Part shown: in pieces, positions 45,538 to 53,079 of the stretch
How positions within the stretch are numbered: the first letter of the stretch is position 1
Layout of the letters: each line of letters begins with the position of its first letter
NCBI GenBank assembly: GCA_012103505.1
Contig: WLWP01000001.1
Span: 496,001-560,000, forward strand
Length of the DNA stretch: 64,000 bases
From: Pseudomonadales bacterium
GTDB lineage: Bacteria; Pseudomonadota; Gammaproteobacteria; Pseudomonadales; Azotimanducaceae
Direction: 5' to 3'
Notes under the pieces: generated by a model
What the model saw: the letters and a program-made list of their open reading frames with translations, nothing else
Database searches by the model: none
Told to the model about the DNA's origin: nothing
Made by a program: the position numbers and the translations under genes

Positions 45538-46053
45538 ATGAATAACAAACTTATGATCTGGCTTCAGATAATTGCTGCGTTTGGCGTCTTAGCCGGAGTC
45601 GTCGTCGTTATCTACCAACTACAAGAGACTCGTTCACTCGTCCAAGCTCAAATAGTCCAAACCACTTTAATAGAAATCAACAATGAAGGTGCTTCGCTCT
45701 TCGGAGAAAACGGCGCAGCGGCAATGGCTAAAGCATGTCTGGACTCTTCAAATCTCACAGATGCGGAAAAATTCATTGTAGATACGGCATTCTGGAATCT
45801 GATGCGTCGAGGTTTTAGCGCGAAGCGAATGTTTGACGCCAGCGGACTCAATTCGGATTGGAAAGAACTTCTTGGCGTTCAACTGGGCGTGATTATGAGC
45901 TACCCGATAGGTGAGGAATGGCTTAAGCGATACAAATCTTCAGATAGCGAGCTGCAAAGAACTGTTCAAGAATTGTTGCCAAGTATTCGTGAACGCAGGC
46001 GGCTTTGTAGTCAGCGATACGAGATTTTCCAAACAGGAGTAAATGACGCGTAG
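45538..46053 (+). CDS. Single-pass membrane protein, paralogue A
   Basis: A 171-residue protein: N-terminal helix (WLQIIAAFGVLAGVVVVIYQL), then QETRSLVQAQ, then a helical cytoplasmic or periplasmic domain with ASLFGENGAAAMAKACLDSSNLTDAEK and a basic, cysteine-containing end. It aligns over most of its length with the protein at 46978 (motifs TRxL, AKxC, SxLTDxE, RR), so the two arose by duplication. ATG 45538 follows the palindrome TAACGTTA. It lies behind repeat R4. Members of this group occur widely in environmental gammaproteobacteria without known role. Confidence 0.75.
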   Translation: MNNKLMIWLQIIAAFGVLAGVVVVIYQLQETRSLVQAQIVQTTLIEINNEGASLFGENGAAAMAKACLDSSNLTDAEKFIVDTAFWNLMRRGFSAKRMFDASGLNSDWKELLGVQLGVIMSYPIGEEWLKRYKSSDSELQRTVQELLPSIRERRRLCSQRYEIFQTGVNDA

Positions 46054-46113
46054 AGTTTCGTTGATACGCGAATCGGCTGTACGCTTAGTGATGTATTCAC
46101 GTAAAAAACTGGG

Positions 46114-46635
46114 ATGCTTATGGAGATTCAAGAACTAGGGGCGCTTGGAGAGTTAGTGGGTGGAGTTGCCGTTATTGCAACTCTTGTTTACCTTGCGATT
46201 CAGACGCGGCATTCAGCGAACGAAGCACGACGCCCATCCGTAAACTCAGATGAAGGAGCTTTCCGGTTTCCCATGCAACTCTGTCGAATGACGGAGACTC
46301 CTGAAAACGTCGATGCCTTGAGAGAGGGTCTGAGAGACTTCGATTCGCTCTCTCCTGAGTTAGCAGGGAAGTTCAATTCACTCTTGCTGGGTTTGTTCGT
46401 TGCTATAGTTACGGTGTTAGATTTGTATCAAAACAACTTAATCCCGAGGGATGAGTTCGAAGCTTCTGAACGGAATTTTCTGCGATTCCTTCATACGCCT
46501 GGGGGACGACAGTGGTGGCAGCAATCTAAAACATTGTTCCCAAGTCGAGGTGTCGAGTACGTCGAAGACGCCTTGAACAAGAGTGAACTGGAACCCATCA
46601 CGAAAATCTGGGGCTTTTTGGCGACGAGTCCATAA
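46114..46635 (+). CDS. Single-pass membrane protein of related type
   Basis: A 173-residue protein with an N-terminal helix (LGELVGGVAVIATLVYLAIQT) followed by RHSANEARR and a helical domain with a tryptophan-rich C-terminal part (FLRFLHTPGGRQWWQQSKTLF). It belongs to the very common group of uncharacterised proteins that start with GGVAVIATLVYLAIQIR. It is similar in length and layout to the genes at 45538 and 46978 but not closely alignable with them. Sixty bases after gene A and directly before the mobile element. Unknown function. Confidence 0.75.
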   Translation: MLMEIQELGALGELVGGVAVIATLVYLAIQTRHSANEARRPSVNSDEGAFRFPMQLCRMTETPENVDALREGLRDFDSLSPELAGKFNSLLLGLFVAIVTVLDLYQNNLIPRDEFEASERNFLRFLHTPGGRQWWQQSKTLFPSRGVEYVEDALNKSELEPITKIWGFLATSP

Positions 46636-46657
46636 TCGACTTTGAGCGTCCGCAGTT

Positions 46658-46812
46658 GGCCGAGGCTGTGTAAAAACTATTTTGAAGTCTGAAGCACTCT
46701 GAAAAACACGCACTAGAGAATCTTCGTTAGGCACTCATCCAGGCTGAGTTGTGTTCCAGAGCATTCTCAGACGCGTTTTTTTGGTACGCCGAGTTTTTAC
46801 ACAGCCTCGGCC
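46658..46812. mobile_element. MITE-like non-autonomous element, 155 bp
   Basis: Perfect 21-bp inverted ends: GGCC plus GAGGCTGTGTAAAAACT at 46658-46678 and the exact reverse complement at 46792-46812. The interior is itself loosely palindromic and has no coding capacity. It splits a dispersed repeat: left flank CGCAGTT, right flank GAAAGCTGCCTCTTGC, so removing the element and one GGCC restores the usual TTGGCCGAAAGC junction. This indicates a 4-bp GGCC target duplication and a 17-bp terminal repeat proper. No transposase for it is present in the window. Confidence 0.85.
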
Positions 46813-46918
46813 GAAAGCTGCCTCTTGCACTGCAACATTGGATAGCTTTAAGCGAAACTCACTGCACTGCACTGCACTGCACTGCACTGCACAATGCGAA
46901 GGCTGAAGTGGACCCTTA
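46809..46918 (+). repeat. Dispersed repeat copy R2 with (ACTGC)6 expansion
   Basis: Begins GGCCGAAAGCTGCCTCTTGC and ends GAAGGCTGAAGTGGACCCTT. At 46861-46890 the pentamer ACTGC is repeated six times in perfect tandem; copy R6 at 63.4 kb has only two at that place, so the array is a recent expansion. No gene fits between 46636 and 46977. Confidence 0.85.
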
Positions 46919-46977
46919 CCCGCCGCTCGAATTTTCAGCGTTAGGCGTTATGCTGTATCTCAGTCCGGGGATTACAC

Positions 46978-47496
46978 ATGGAAGAACCGAAACTCTCAGT
47001 TTGGATTCAGCTAGCAACGGGTATCGCAGTATTATTTGGTCTCGCGCTCGTAATTTGGGAGCTGAATCAAACCCGCGAATTGGCGATAGCACAAAGGGTT
47101 CATGACGGGTATTCACTCATAATTGAGGACGCTCGGAGCAAGCTGGGAGAGTCCTTTGGCGAAGTCTTCGCAAAAGGTTGTGTCGAACCATCACAGCTTA
47201 CGGACGGGGAAATCCTCCAACTCCGTGAATACTTTGATGCAAATCTCTATCTGATTCGACGCATGAAGGAAATTCGAGAGGTTGGCGGTTTCGATTATTC
47301 GTGGGAACGAATTGCACGAGGGTATGTAGAGCACTGGCTGGATAGCAAAGTTGGGCGACTGCACTACGAAAAGAGAGTTCGTAGAGGGTTGGAACCGGAG
47401 ATTCAGCAGCTTGCTGAAGAATTTTTGGCGTCCGATTTGACGAGACCGTGTAATGATTTTTCGGCGTTTGTCGCGAAAGTACGCGCTGCTGAGTGA
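46978..47496 (+). CDS. Single-pass membrane protein, paralogue B
   Basis: A 172-residue protein: N-terminal helix (VWIQLATGIAVLFGLALVIWEL), NQTRELAIAQ, then KLGESFGEVFAKGCVEPSQLTDGE and FDANLYLIRRMKE. It is a clear paralogue of the protein at 45538 with equal length and collinear motifs. A possible start lies at ATG 46978 after GGGGATTACAC; the sequence CAGCGTTAGGCGTT stands 35 bases further upstream. Function unknown; it follows repeat R2 and precedes repeat R3. Confidence 0.75.
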   Translation: MEEPKLSVWIQLATGIAVLFGLALVIWELNQTRELAIAQRVHDGYSLIIEDARSKLGESFGEVFAKGCVEPSQLTDGEILQLREYFDANLYLIRRMKEIREVGGFDYSWERIARGYVEHWLDSKVGRLHYEKRVRRGLEPEIQQLAEEFLASDLTRPCNDFSAFVAKVRAAE

Positions 47497-47504
47497 CCGT
47501 ATGT

Positions 47505-47535
47505 GGCCGGAAGTCGCCTCTTGCACCGCACAACG
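47505..47535 (+). repeat. Dispersed repeat copy R3 (short)
   Basis: GGCCGGAAGTCGCCTCTTGC, 17 of 20 bases as in R1 and R2, then CACAACG. Lies directly behind paralogue B. Confidence 0.6.
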
Positions 47536-47564
47536 TCACCGACAGTTATGTGTGCCCACAGTGG

Positions 47565-47706
47565 TCACTGGAAATTTCTCTCTGTGTTCGTTTGGGAAGC
47601 CAACGGACCAACATCAACACCTTTGATTAGCAGCCAGAATCCAAACGCTATCTCTACTAGGCCGGAAAAGACGATGAGCAGTCTTATACTCTCAACTGAT
47701 CTGCTC
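47565..47706 (-). pseudogene. Possible membrane-protein remnant
   Basis: On the minus strand an open frame without start encodes IRLLIVFSGLVEIAFGFWLL then IKGVDVGPLASQTNTERN and stops at 47565. It reads like the N-terminal helix of a small membrane protein followed by a short tail. The upstream part runs into the kinase remnant. Could be chance. Confidence 0.3.
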
Positions 47707-47908
47707 TGAGGAAGAAATAGTTCGACGCATCGGGAACGAAAGTCGAAGAAAGTTTGGGAAGTTAACTGACGCCACCGTTTACGAGGAGTTTAAACTGAGC
47801 GGTGGATTCGATTTTCCACCTTTTCCAAGCCCGCTGGTTACGGTCGATACAGGAGCCATTGAGCCAGAAGTTGCGGCTGAGAAAATTGTGAAAGCGCTGA
47901 CTATATAG
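47678..47908 (+). pseudogene. C-terminal remnant of a kinase-like AAA protein
   Basis: A 76-codon frame without a start, closed by TAG 47906-47908. It encodes EEEIVRRIGNESRRKFGKLT, a segment GGFDFPPFPSPLVTVDTGAI and EPEVAAEKIVKAL. This closely resembles the end of small AAA/NTP kinase-like proteins (FGKL ... DFPPLP ... VDTG ... PEEAA). The Walker A half is gone. A weak AGCCT/AGGCT hairpin with T-run follows. The stretch to 48050 holds no gene. Confidence 0.55.
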
Positions 47909-48050
47909 GAGCCTCTTTTTTAGGCTTCTGGCCGACCAGAACGACTCTTAACAAGAAAGCCGCACCTCAGTAGAACCTGTAACTGACTTAAGGCGGCCCG
48001 TTGCCCTAAGCGCCAAAGTTAGGCAGGATTTCGATTTAGGGAGTCACCCA

Positions 48051-49436
48051 ATGTCGAAATCCCCACTGCCGAGTAGGATAGCGGCCCTCCTACCAAAAGA
48101 GTCTGGCCATCATTTTGTATTCTACGGCGATGCCTGTTCTGGCGTCCCAGGATTGCCGCACGAAACCACATTTGCTGCGACCAACGCAGTGATTTCTCGG
48201 CTGCACCCTCAGCCTCAATTCATTGTTTTTCCCGGAGATGAGATAAGAGGGTTAACCGCGGACGAGCAAGAACTTAGAGCGCAATGGAGTTACTGGTTTG
48301 ACAACGAGATGGCCTGGCTAGATCGAGAAAAAACACAGCTCTACCACTCGACGTCCAATCATACGACCTACGACGAGATGAGCGAGCGTGTCTTTACGGA
48401 GGTATTGGGTCACCTGCCTCGCAACGGGCCAGCGGATCAACAAGGACTCTCCTACTTCGTTCGTCGCGATGATTTGCTCATTGTTTTTGTCCATACAGGA
48501 TGGTCGGCGATCGGCGGCGAAGGGCATGTGGAGACCGATTGGTTGCAAGAGACACTTTCGACGCACTCAGATGCGTGCTTCAAACTGGTTGTTGGTCATC
48601 ATCCTGTGTATCCGGTTAATGGGTATTCGGGTGAGTACCAGAGAGAGATTGGTGTAGAACACGCGGCCAGGTTCTGGGACATCCTTGTTGAACACAATGT
48701 CTTGGCGTACTTGTGCAGCCATATACTTGCATTCGATGTCCAGGTGCATCGTGGCGTTTTACAGCTCTTGTCTGCGGGTGCCGGAACAGCTCATCGGATG
48801 CCGGAAGAGGTCGAGTACCTTCACTGCGTCCAAGCCAAACTCGACGATGGCGAGTTCAGGTACCAAGTGCTTGATCAGTCAGGCGCAATTCGTGAAAGGC
48901 TAAGCTGGCCTTTTAGTCTTCCGCCGCAAGATGATTGGACCGCGTTAATCAACGGTAAGCGGTATCAGTCTCAGGAGGTGGGAGTTCATGGTGACCATGA
49001 GAATAGTGTTGTTGCATGGCGAGCCCGAGGTAGGACATGCCACGACCATGCTGGCGCGCATCAGACATTTCTATCTGCCCACAACGACGACAAGTCTCTG
49101 GCACCTTTTTGGTTGGGACTAACGGGTTCTTCTCAGCAAGTGACGGTGATGATCTCGCCAACGCCCGGAAGGAGCCCGCACTACTGGTTTGGGCCTAAGC
49201 TTGGCAAAGGTCAGAATTTTGATCTTCAGATTGCAATTCATCCTGATATGGGTCCAGGTGGGGTTCTTTGGCGAAAGCAAGACGATGGCGCTTGGTCGTC
49301 GTTTCAGTCGGCAACCCCTTGGGGGGCGGAAAGGCTGAAATGGCCAGACTCGTGGTACGTAAGTTCAGGGCAAGCTGGAATTGGAGATCGTCCATTCACA
49401 GGTTCCGCCTTGCAAATAACAAGCTGTAGAGGTTGA
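48051..49436 (+). CDS. Metallophosphoesterase-like protein with C-terminal beta domain
   Basis: A 461-residue calcineurin-like protein without signal peptide. Motifs are FYGDACSG, VFPGDEIRG, STSNHTTYD, VVGHHPVYP and CSHILAFDVQV. Compared with GDxH/GDxxD/GNHE/GHxH, the third reads SNHT and the last SHIL, so one or two metal ligands differ from the standard set. Residues about 290-461 form a separate beta-rich domain (PHYWFGPKLGKGQNFDLQIAIHPD ... WYVSSGQAGIGDR) of a lectin-like type. The genome context gives no partner. Activity is probable but not certain. Confidence 0.75.
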   Translation: MSKSPLPSRIAALLPKESGHHFVFYGDACSGVPGLPHETTFAATNAVISRLHPQPQFIVFPGDEIRGLTADEQELRAQWSYWFDNEMAWLDREKTQLYHSTSNHTTYDEMSERVFTEVLGHLPRNGPADQQGLSYFVRRDDLLIVFVHTGWSAIGGEGHVETDWLQETLSTHSDACFKLVVGHHPVYPVNGYSGEYQREIGVEHAARFWDILVEHNVLAYLCSHILAFDVQVHRGVLQLLSAGAGTAHRMPEEVEYLHCVQAKLDDGEFRYQVLDQSGAIRERLSWPFSLPPQDDWTALINGKRYQSQEVGVHGDHENSVVAWRARGRTCHDHAGAHQTFLSAHNDDKSLAPFWLGLTGSSQQVTVMISPTPGRSPHYWFGPKLGKGQNFDLQIAIHPDMGPGGVLWRKQDDGAWSSFQSATPWGAERLKWPDSWYVSSGQAGIGDRPFTGSALQITSCRG

Positions 49437-49446
49437 ACGCCTCCTT

Positions 49447-49510
49447 TTGGCCGAAAGCCGGTTATTGTATTGCACAATGGCACTTTCGAGTTGTGCCAAC
49501 AACCGGCACC
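49447..49510 (+). repeat. Dispersed repeat copy R5, strong foldback
   Basis: Starts TTGGCCGAAAGCCGG. GCCGGTTATTG (49457-49467) pairs with CAACAACCGGC (49497-49507) with one mismatch, and GCACAA (49472-49477) with TTGTGC (49491-49496). The whole is a 51-base hairpin between two plus-strand genes; without a T-run it is not a classic terminator. Confidence 0.7.
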
Positions 49511-49543
49511 AATTGTTAAGGTGTTACCCTGCGATATGACAAA

Positions 49544-50770
49544 ATGGTTAAGTGGATGGGGAAGGATAGACAATACTTGCGCGTTGCAGCGCTAGTTGGT
49601 ATCACCGGCGTAGTCTTGCTTGGGTCGTGCAGCGAAGAACCTGAGAAACAGGGTCAATTGTGTTCGATAGATGATTTTGCTCTTGCCTTCGAAGAGGAAG
49701 CTCAGTTGCGCAACCTACCGGGCGCTGTGGGTGCCTTTATCCGTGCGAACGGTTCTTCAGATTCTGTCGCCTATGGGTTTTCCGATGTCGAAGCAAATCG
49801 TCCAATGGCAATCGACTCGCGTCTCATGTCGGGTAGTACGGGAAAGATGTTGGCTGCGGCTGTGGCGCTTGGTTTAGTCGATGAAGGGGTGTTGGGTTTA
49901 GATACCCCTCTGTCCAGTTGGTTCGCGGACGAACCTTGGTTTCCGAGATTACCAAACGCCAACGACATCACTTTGCGGTCTCTACTCAATCACAGTTCAG
50001 GGTTGTACGATCATCCATTCCTTGAAGAATTTGCGGTAGCGATTGCCGAACATCTGGACGATCCAGATTTTGTGTTTTCGAAACAGGAGATCATCGAGTT
50101 CGTTCTTGATCGCGAGCCCTTGTTTCCAGTGGGTTCAGGGCATGGCTATACCGATACTGGCTACTATCTGGTTGGAATGATTATTGAACAGTCACTGAAA
50201 GCTAAAACACTGAGAGATGTGGACCCAGAAGATAAGAGTTACTACGACGTACTCCAAGAACGCATCCTAAGTCCGTTGGGATTAAACCTCACTACGCGAT
50301 CGGACTCGCGAACGCATGAAGGTCTCGCGCAAGGGTATATCAATCCTGAGAATCCGATTCTCAAAAACTATCGGACGACGCTGAACAATGGAGTATTTAG
50401 AATACATCCAGGTAACGAATGGACCGGCGGAGGCTTAGTGACCAACCCTAAAGACATGGCGCGGTGGACTCGAGCCATGGTGGCTGGGGAACTGTTCTCG
50501 GCAGAAATGTTAGATGAAATGTTCACGTCGCGATCGCAGGTCGATCCGCAAATTGACTATGGTTTAGGAGTGTTTATCTACAAGACACCCATTGGAGATG
50601 CGGTTGGCCATGGTGGTTGGTTCCCGGGATACCAGTCCTTTGTTGCGCACTTCGTTGATGCAAATGTCACGATAGCGATTCAGACGAATTCTGGTGATCC
50701 GACTCCGCCGATAGGCCAGATGGCGATGAACCTAGCAAAGGGCGTTATCGAATGCGGCGCAGGTGCCTAA
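49544..50770 (+). CDS. Lipoprotein serine hydrolase (beta-lactamase/class C family)
   Basis: A 408-residue lipoprotein: signal with lipobox LLGSC, then the beta-lactamase fold. The nucleophile motif is SGSTGKM (SxxK), the Tyr motif is GYTDTGYYL and the third motif is GHGGWFPGYQS (HGG in place of KTG). Such proteins are D-alanyl-D-alanine peptidases, esterases or unknown hydrolases rather than true lactamases. ATG 49544 is the first start; ATG 49556 is an alternative. It is next to, but not coupled with, the metallophosphoesterase. Confidence 0.9.
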   Translation: MVKWMGKDRQYLRVAALVGITGVVLLGSCSEEPEKQGQLCSIDDFALAFEEEAQLRNLPGAVGAFIRANGSSDSVAYGFSDVEANRPMAIDSRLMSGSTGKMLAAAVALGLVDEGVLGLDTPLSSWFADEPWFPRLPNANDITLRSLLNHSSGLYDHPFLEEFAVAIAEHLDDPDFVFSKQEIIEFVLDREPLFPVGSGHGYTDTGYYLVGMIIEQSLKAKTLRDVDPEDKSYYDVLQERILSPLGLNLTTRSDSRTHEGLAQGYINPENPILKNYRTTLNNGVFRIHPGNEWTGGGLVTNPKDMARWTRAMVAGELFSAEMLDEMFTSRSQVDPQIDYGLGVFIYKTPIGDAVGHGGWFPGYQSFVAHFVDANVTIAIQTNSGDPTPPIGQMAMNLAKGVIECGAGA

Positions 50771-50806
50771 TCTGCATGCCGTGTTCAACTGCCCCCCCGT
50801 TGATCA

Positions 50807-51484
50807 TCACGAAAGACCAACGAAGTCCAATACCAACGTCAAACCGCGGATGAGGTCAGGCTGATCGAAATCGATAGCGGGCAGAATTAGGCAGGCGACG
50901 CCGAGTTCGGCTGCCGCGCCATCCACTGCACCACGATCACCTACCATGACAGTCCGGGCCGGGTCACAACCAAGCTGGTCAATGGCGGTTTGGAACATCT
51001 GCAGGTTCGGTTTTTGAATGCCTTGTTCGTAGGACAGTGACCAACTGTCGATGAAGTCGGCCCAGCCGAATGTCGTCGCATGTATTCGGAGATCCGAATG
51101 AATGTCACTGACGATGCCAACGGCATAGCCCGCGTCTTTTAATGTCCTCAGTACAGGTTGGCTATCGAGGTAAGGTCGATGGAAATCAGGCGTGCCGAGC
51201 ATGCTGTATAGAGTTTCTGCCAGCTCGTCGTCTAGCCCAGCTTTTTCATATACAAGAAATTCGGAGTAGGCATGAGCTTCGCGTGAAGTGTCTTCGACGG
51301 CACAGGCCAAGAGAGCGTCGGGATGGTTTCGAGCATCTCTGATTCTGCGTGCTGTCTGCGCGGTAAACAACGGCTCTTCCGTTCGACCGAGTTGCTTCAG
51401 CGCTAGTGCCAGGTGTTCACTCTCGGTTGGGTAGTGTGCGAGTGTGAGCATCCAATCGAACAAAACTGTGTCAAATTTCGACAT
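50807..51484 (-). CDS. HAD-superfamily protein with altered motif I
   Basis: A 225-residue HAD hydrolase-like protein with a helical cap. Motif I is FDWMLTL: the nucleophile Asp is present, but the second Asp, the general acid/base of phosphatases, is Met. Motif II is VGIVSDIHSD, motif III the Lys in GIQKPNLQMF, motif IV VMVGDRGAVDG. Loss of the acid/base would weaken phosphatase turnover; a dehalogenase-like or other activity is possible. ATG 51484 is preferred to the frame opening at 51559, since it begins right before motif I. Divergent to the NYN gene. Confidence 0.8.
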   Translation of the reverse strand: MSKFDTVLFDWMLTLAHYPTESEHLALALKQLGRTEEPLFTAQTARRIRDARNHPDALLACAVEDTSREAHAYSEFLVYEKAGLDDELAETLYSMLGTPDFHRPYLDSQPVLRTLKDAGYAVGIVSDIHSDLRIHATTFGWADFIDSWSLSYEQGIQKPNLQMFQTAIDQLGCDPARTVMVGDRGAVDGAAAELGVACLILPAIDFDQPDLIRGLTLVLDFVGLS

Positions 51485-51634
51485 GATTCGCAGGATACCA
51501 CTGAGCCTCTCCGGATTGTGGCCATAGCGTCTCGTGATACCAAGAAATCGGAAGAGCACGAAACCGCAATTCTCTTCTGTCTAGCCCGGACGGTATAATC
51601 TAAGACCATCAACTCAGCCAAGAGAGACAAGCGT

Positions 51635-52456
51635 ATGAGTGGCGATGACTCTGATAGAAACCTTGCTGTTTTTAGCGATTTCGAGAATGTAGCTCTTGGG
51701 GTTCGAGACGCGAAATACCCAAAGTTCGATATCGGGCTTGTGCTTGAGCGCCTATTGGTCAAAGGCAATGTGGTTGTAAAGAAGGCCTATTGTGATTGGG
51801 AGCGCTACAAAGAACACAAATCGGCCATGCATGAAGCAGCCTTTGAATTAATAGAGATCCCCCATACCCGACAGTCGGGAAAAAATTCTGCTGACATCCG
51901 CATGGTCGTTGACGCACTAGATCTTTGCTACACGAAGGATCACATTGATACCTTTGTCATTATCAGCGGCGATTCTGATTTTTCTCCCCTAGTGAGCAAA
52001 CTAAGAGAGAACGCGAAGCTCGTAATTGGCGTAGGTGTAAAGAACAGCACTTCTGATCTGCTCATCAAAAATTGTGATGAATTTCTGTTCTACGATGACT
52101 TGGTGAAGGAAAACACATCAAAGCGAAGTAAGCGTAAGACTTCGACAAAGAAGGCTGGGACGCAAAAGACGGCTAGCTCTGTACCCAGTAAAAAGAGTGA
52201 AAGTGAGAAAGAGGATGAGGGTATCGATCTAGTCGTAGAAATCGCTGAAGCGCTGATCAAAGAGCGTGGAGATAGTGTCTTTGGCTCCATGGTCAAACAA
52301 ACCTTGAAGCGGCGTAATCCTGGCTTTAGCGAATCGTACTATGGGTTCCGTTCCTTTGGTGATCTTCTGGAAGAGGCCCAATCCCGAGGCATAGTGACAA
52401 TGGAGTTAGATGACCGCTCCGGTGGTTACATTATTCGTACCGTGTCACGCGACTGA
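51635..52456 (+). CDS. NYN-domain putative RNase with C-terminal LOTUS/OST-HTH domain
   Basis: A 273-residue protein in two domains. Residues 8-160 are a NYN (PIN-like) nuclease domain with the acidic residues in FSDFENVALG, NSADIRMVVDAL and ISGDSDFSPLVSKLRE. A lysine/serine-rich linker (about 165-200) leads to a LOTUS domain (VVEIAEALIKERGDSVFGSMVKQTL ... GFRSFGDLLEEAQSRGIVTM) that binds RNA, in particular G-rich structures. It likely cuts or binds cellular RNA in the cytoplasm. The next gene is a cold-shock RNA chaperone in its own transcription unit. Confidence 0.9.
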   Translation: MSGDDSDRNLAVFSDFENVALGVRDAKYPKFDIGLVLERLLVKGNVVVKKAYCDWERYKEHKSAMHEAAFELIEIPHTRQSGKNSADIRMVVDALDLCYTKDHIDTFVIISGDSDFSPLVSKLRENAKLVIGVGVKNSTSDLLIKNCDEFLFYDDLVKENTSKRSKRKTSTKKAGTQKTASSVPSKKSESEKEDEGIDLVVEIAEALIKERGDSVFGSMVKQTLKRRNPGFSESYYGFRSFGDLLEEAQSRGIVTMELDDRSGGYIIRTVSRD

Positions 52457-52485
52457 TTAACCACGGCGCCTTCATCGGATTCGTG

Positions 52486-52514
52486 TTGACAATCATGCGA
52501 ACGTCGCGTACATT
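52486..52514 (+). promoter_or_regulatory. Sigma-70 promoter of the cold-shock gene
   Basis: TTGACA (52486-52491), exactly 17 bases, TACATT (52509-52514): a perfect -35 and a good -10. Transcription near 52521 would leave a leader of about 136 nt, like the thermosensing leader of E. coli cspA. Confidence 0.75.
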
Positions 52515-52656
52515 GCCGCGGGCGATCTATTTTGGCCTGCCTTTCGGTTACCTGCTCATATCTTGAGCATTACTTTTCAAGACACTCAGAATACCCAGAT
52601 TGTTCGTTTCCACGCCCGATTTGTGCGTGGCATTTTATGTAAATGGAGGCCAAATT

Positions 52657-52860
52657 ATGGCTATTGGAACTGTTAAATTTTTTGATGCTGTCAAAGGCTT
52701 TGGATTCATCCAGCCTGAAAGCGGTGAGAAAGACGTTTTTGTACATATTAGTGCAGTGCAGAACGCGGGCATGGACTCACTGTCCGAAGGTCAGCGGGTC
52801 AGCTTTGAAGTTGTCACCGAACGCGGCAAGCTAGCGGCAAGCAACCTAAAAGCTGAATAA
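52657..52860 (+). CDS. Cold-shock protein (CspA family)
   Basis: A 67-residue OB-fold RNA/DNA chaperone. The RNA-binding motifs KGFGFI (RNP1) and VFVHI (RNP2) are present, with the usual start [17 protein letters not shown] and end LAASNLKAE. The ATG at 52657 has GGAGG nine bases upstream. The gene is closed by a strong terminator and has its own promoter. It unwinds RNA structures, mainly after temperature downshift. Confidence 0.95.
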   Translation: MAIGTVKFFDAVKGFGFIQPESGEKDVFVHISAVQNAGMDSLSEGQRVSFEVVTERGKLAASNLKAE

Positions 52861-52890
52861 CCGCCTATAGTACGCTTCGCGTATTTAAAG

Positions 52891-52918
52891 AACCCGGCAT
52901 CAAGCCGGGTTTTTTTTG
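52891..52918 (+). terminator. Rho-independent terminator
   Basis: AACCCGGC, loop ATCAA, GCCGGGTT, then T7: a perfect 8-bp GC-rich stem, closing the cold-shock gene. The stretch from here to 53079 shows nothing further. Confidence 0.95.
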
Positions 52919-53079
52919 AGTGGCGTTACCTGACTGCGGTGATAAGAGGTCGGGGCAAAGCAACTTCAAGCATGTGCGTAGAGAAGCGGATACAAGTCGT
53001 CAGATACGAACCGTTACCAAAAAGCGGGAATGCAGGATCGCGATTTTCTCAGCGCAGGTTGGTACTTGTCGTCGCACCA

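Noticed and set aside
47503..47709. Plus-strand 68-residue frame
   Set aside because: It is the complement of a better membrane-protein remnant and starts inside repeat R3.
44461..49510. Chromosomal integron cassette array
   Set aside because: Small plus-strand genes separated by hairpins and the strings GTTAGGC (46944, 48021) suggested attC sites, but no matching RYYYAAC partner with the usual double stem was found for each, and no integrase gene is present. Kept only as a test in the findings.
49544..50770. True beta-lactamase gene
   Set aside because: The third motif is HGG rather than KTG and the context is not resistance-related; it fits the general serine hydrolase/peptidase branch.
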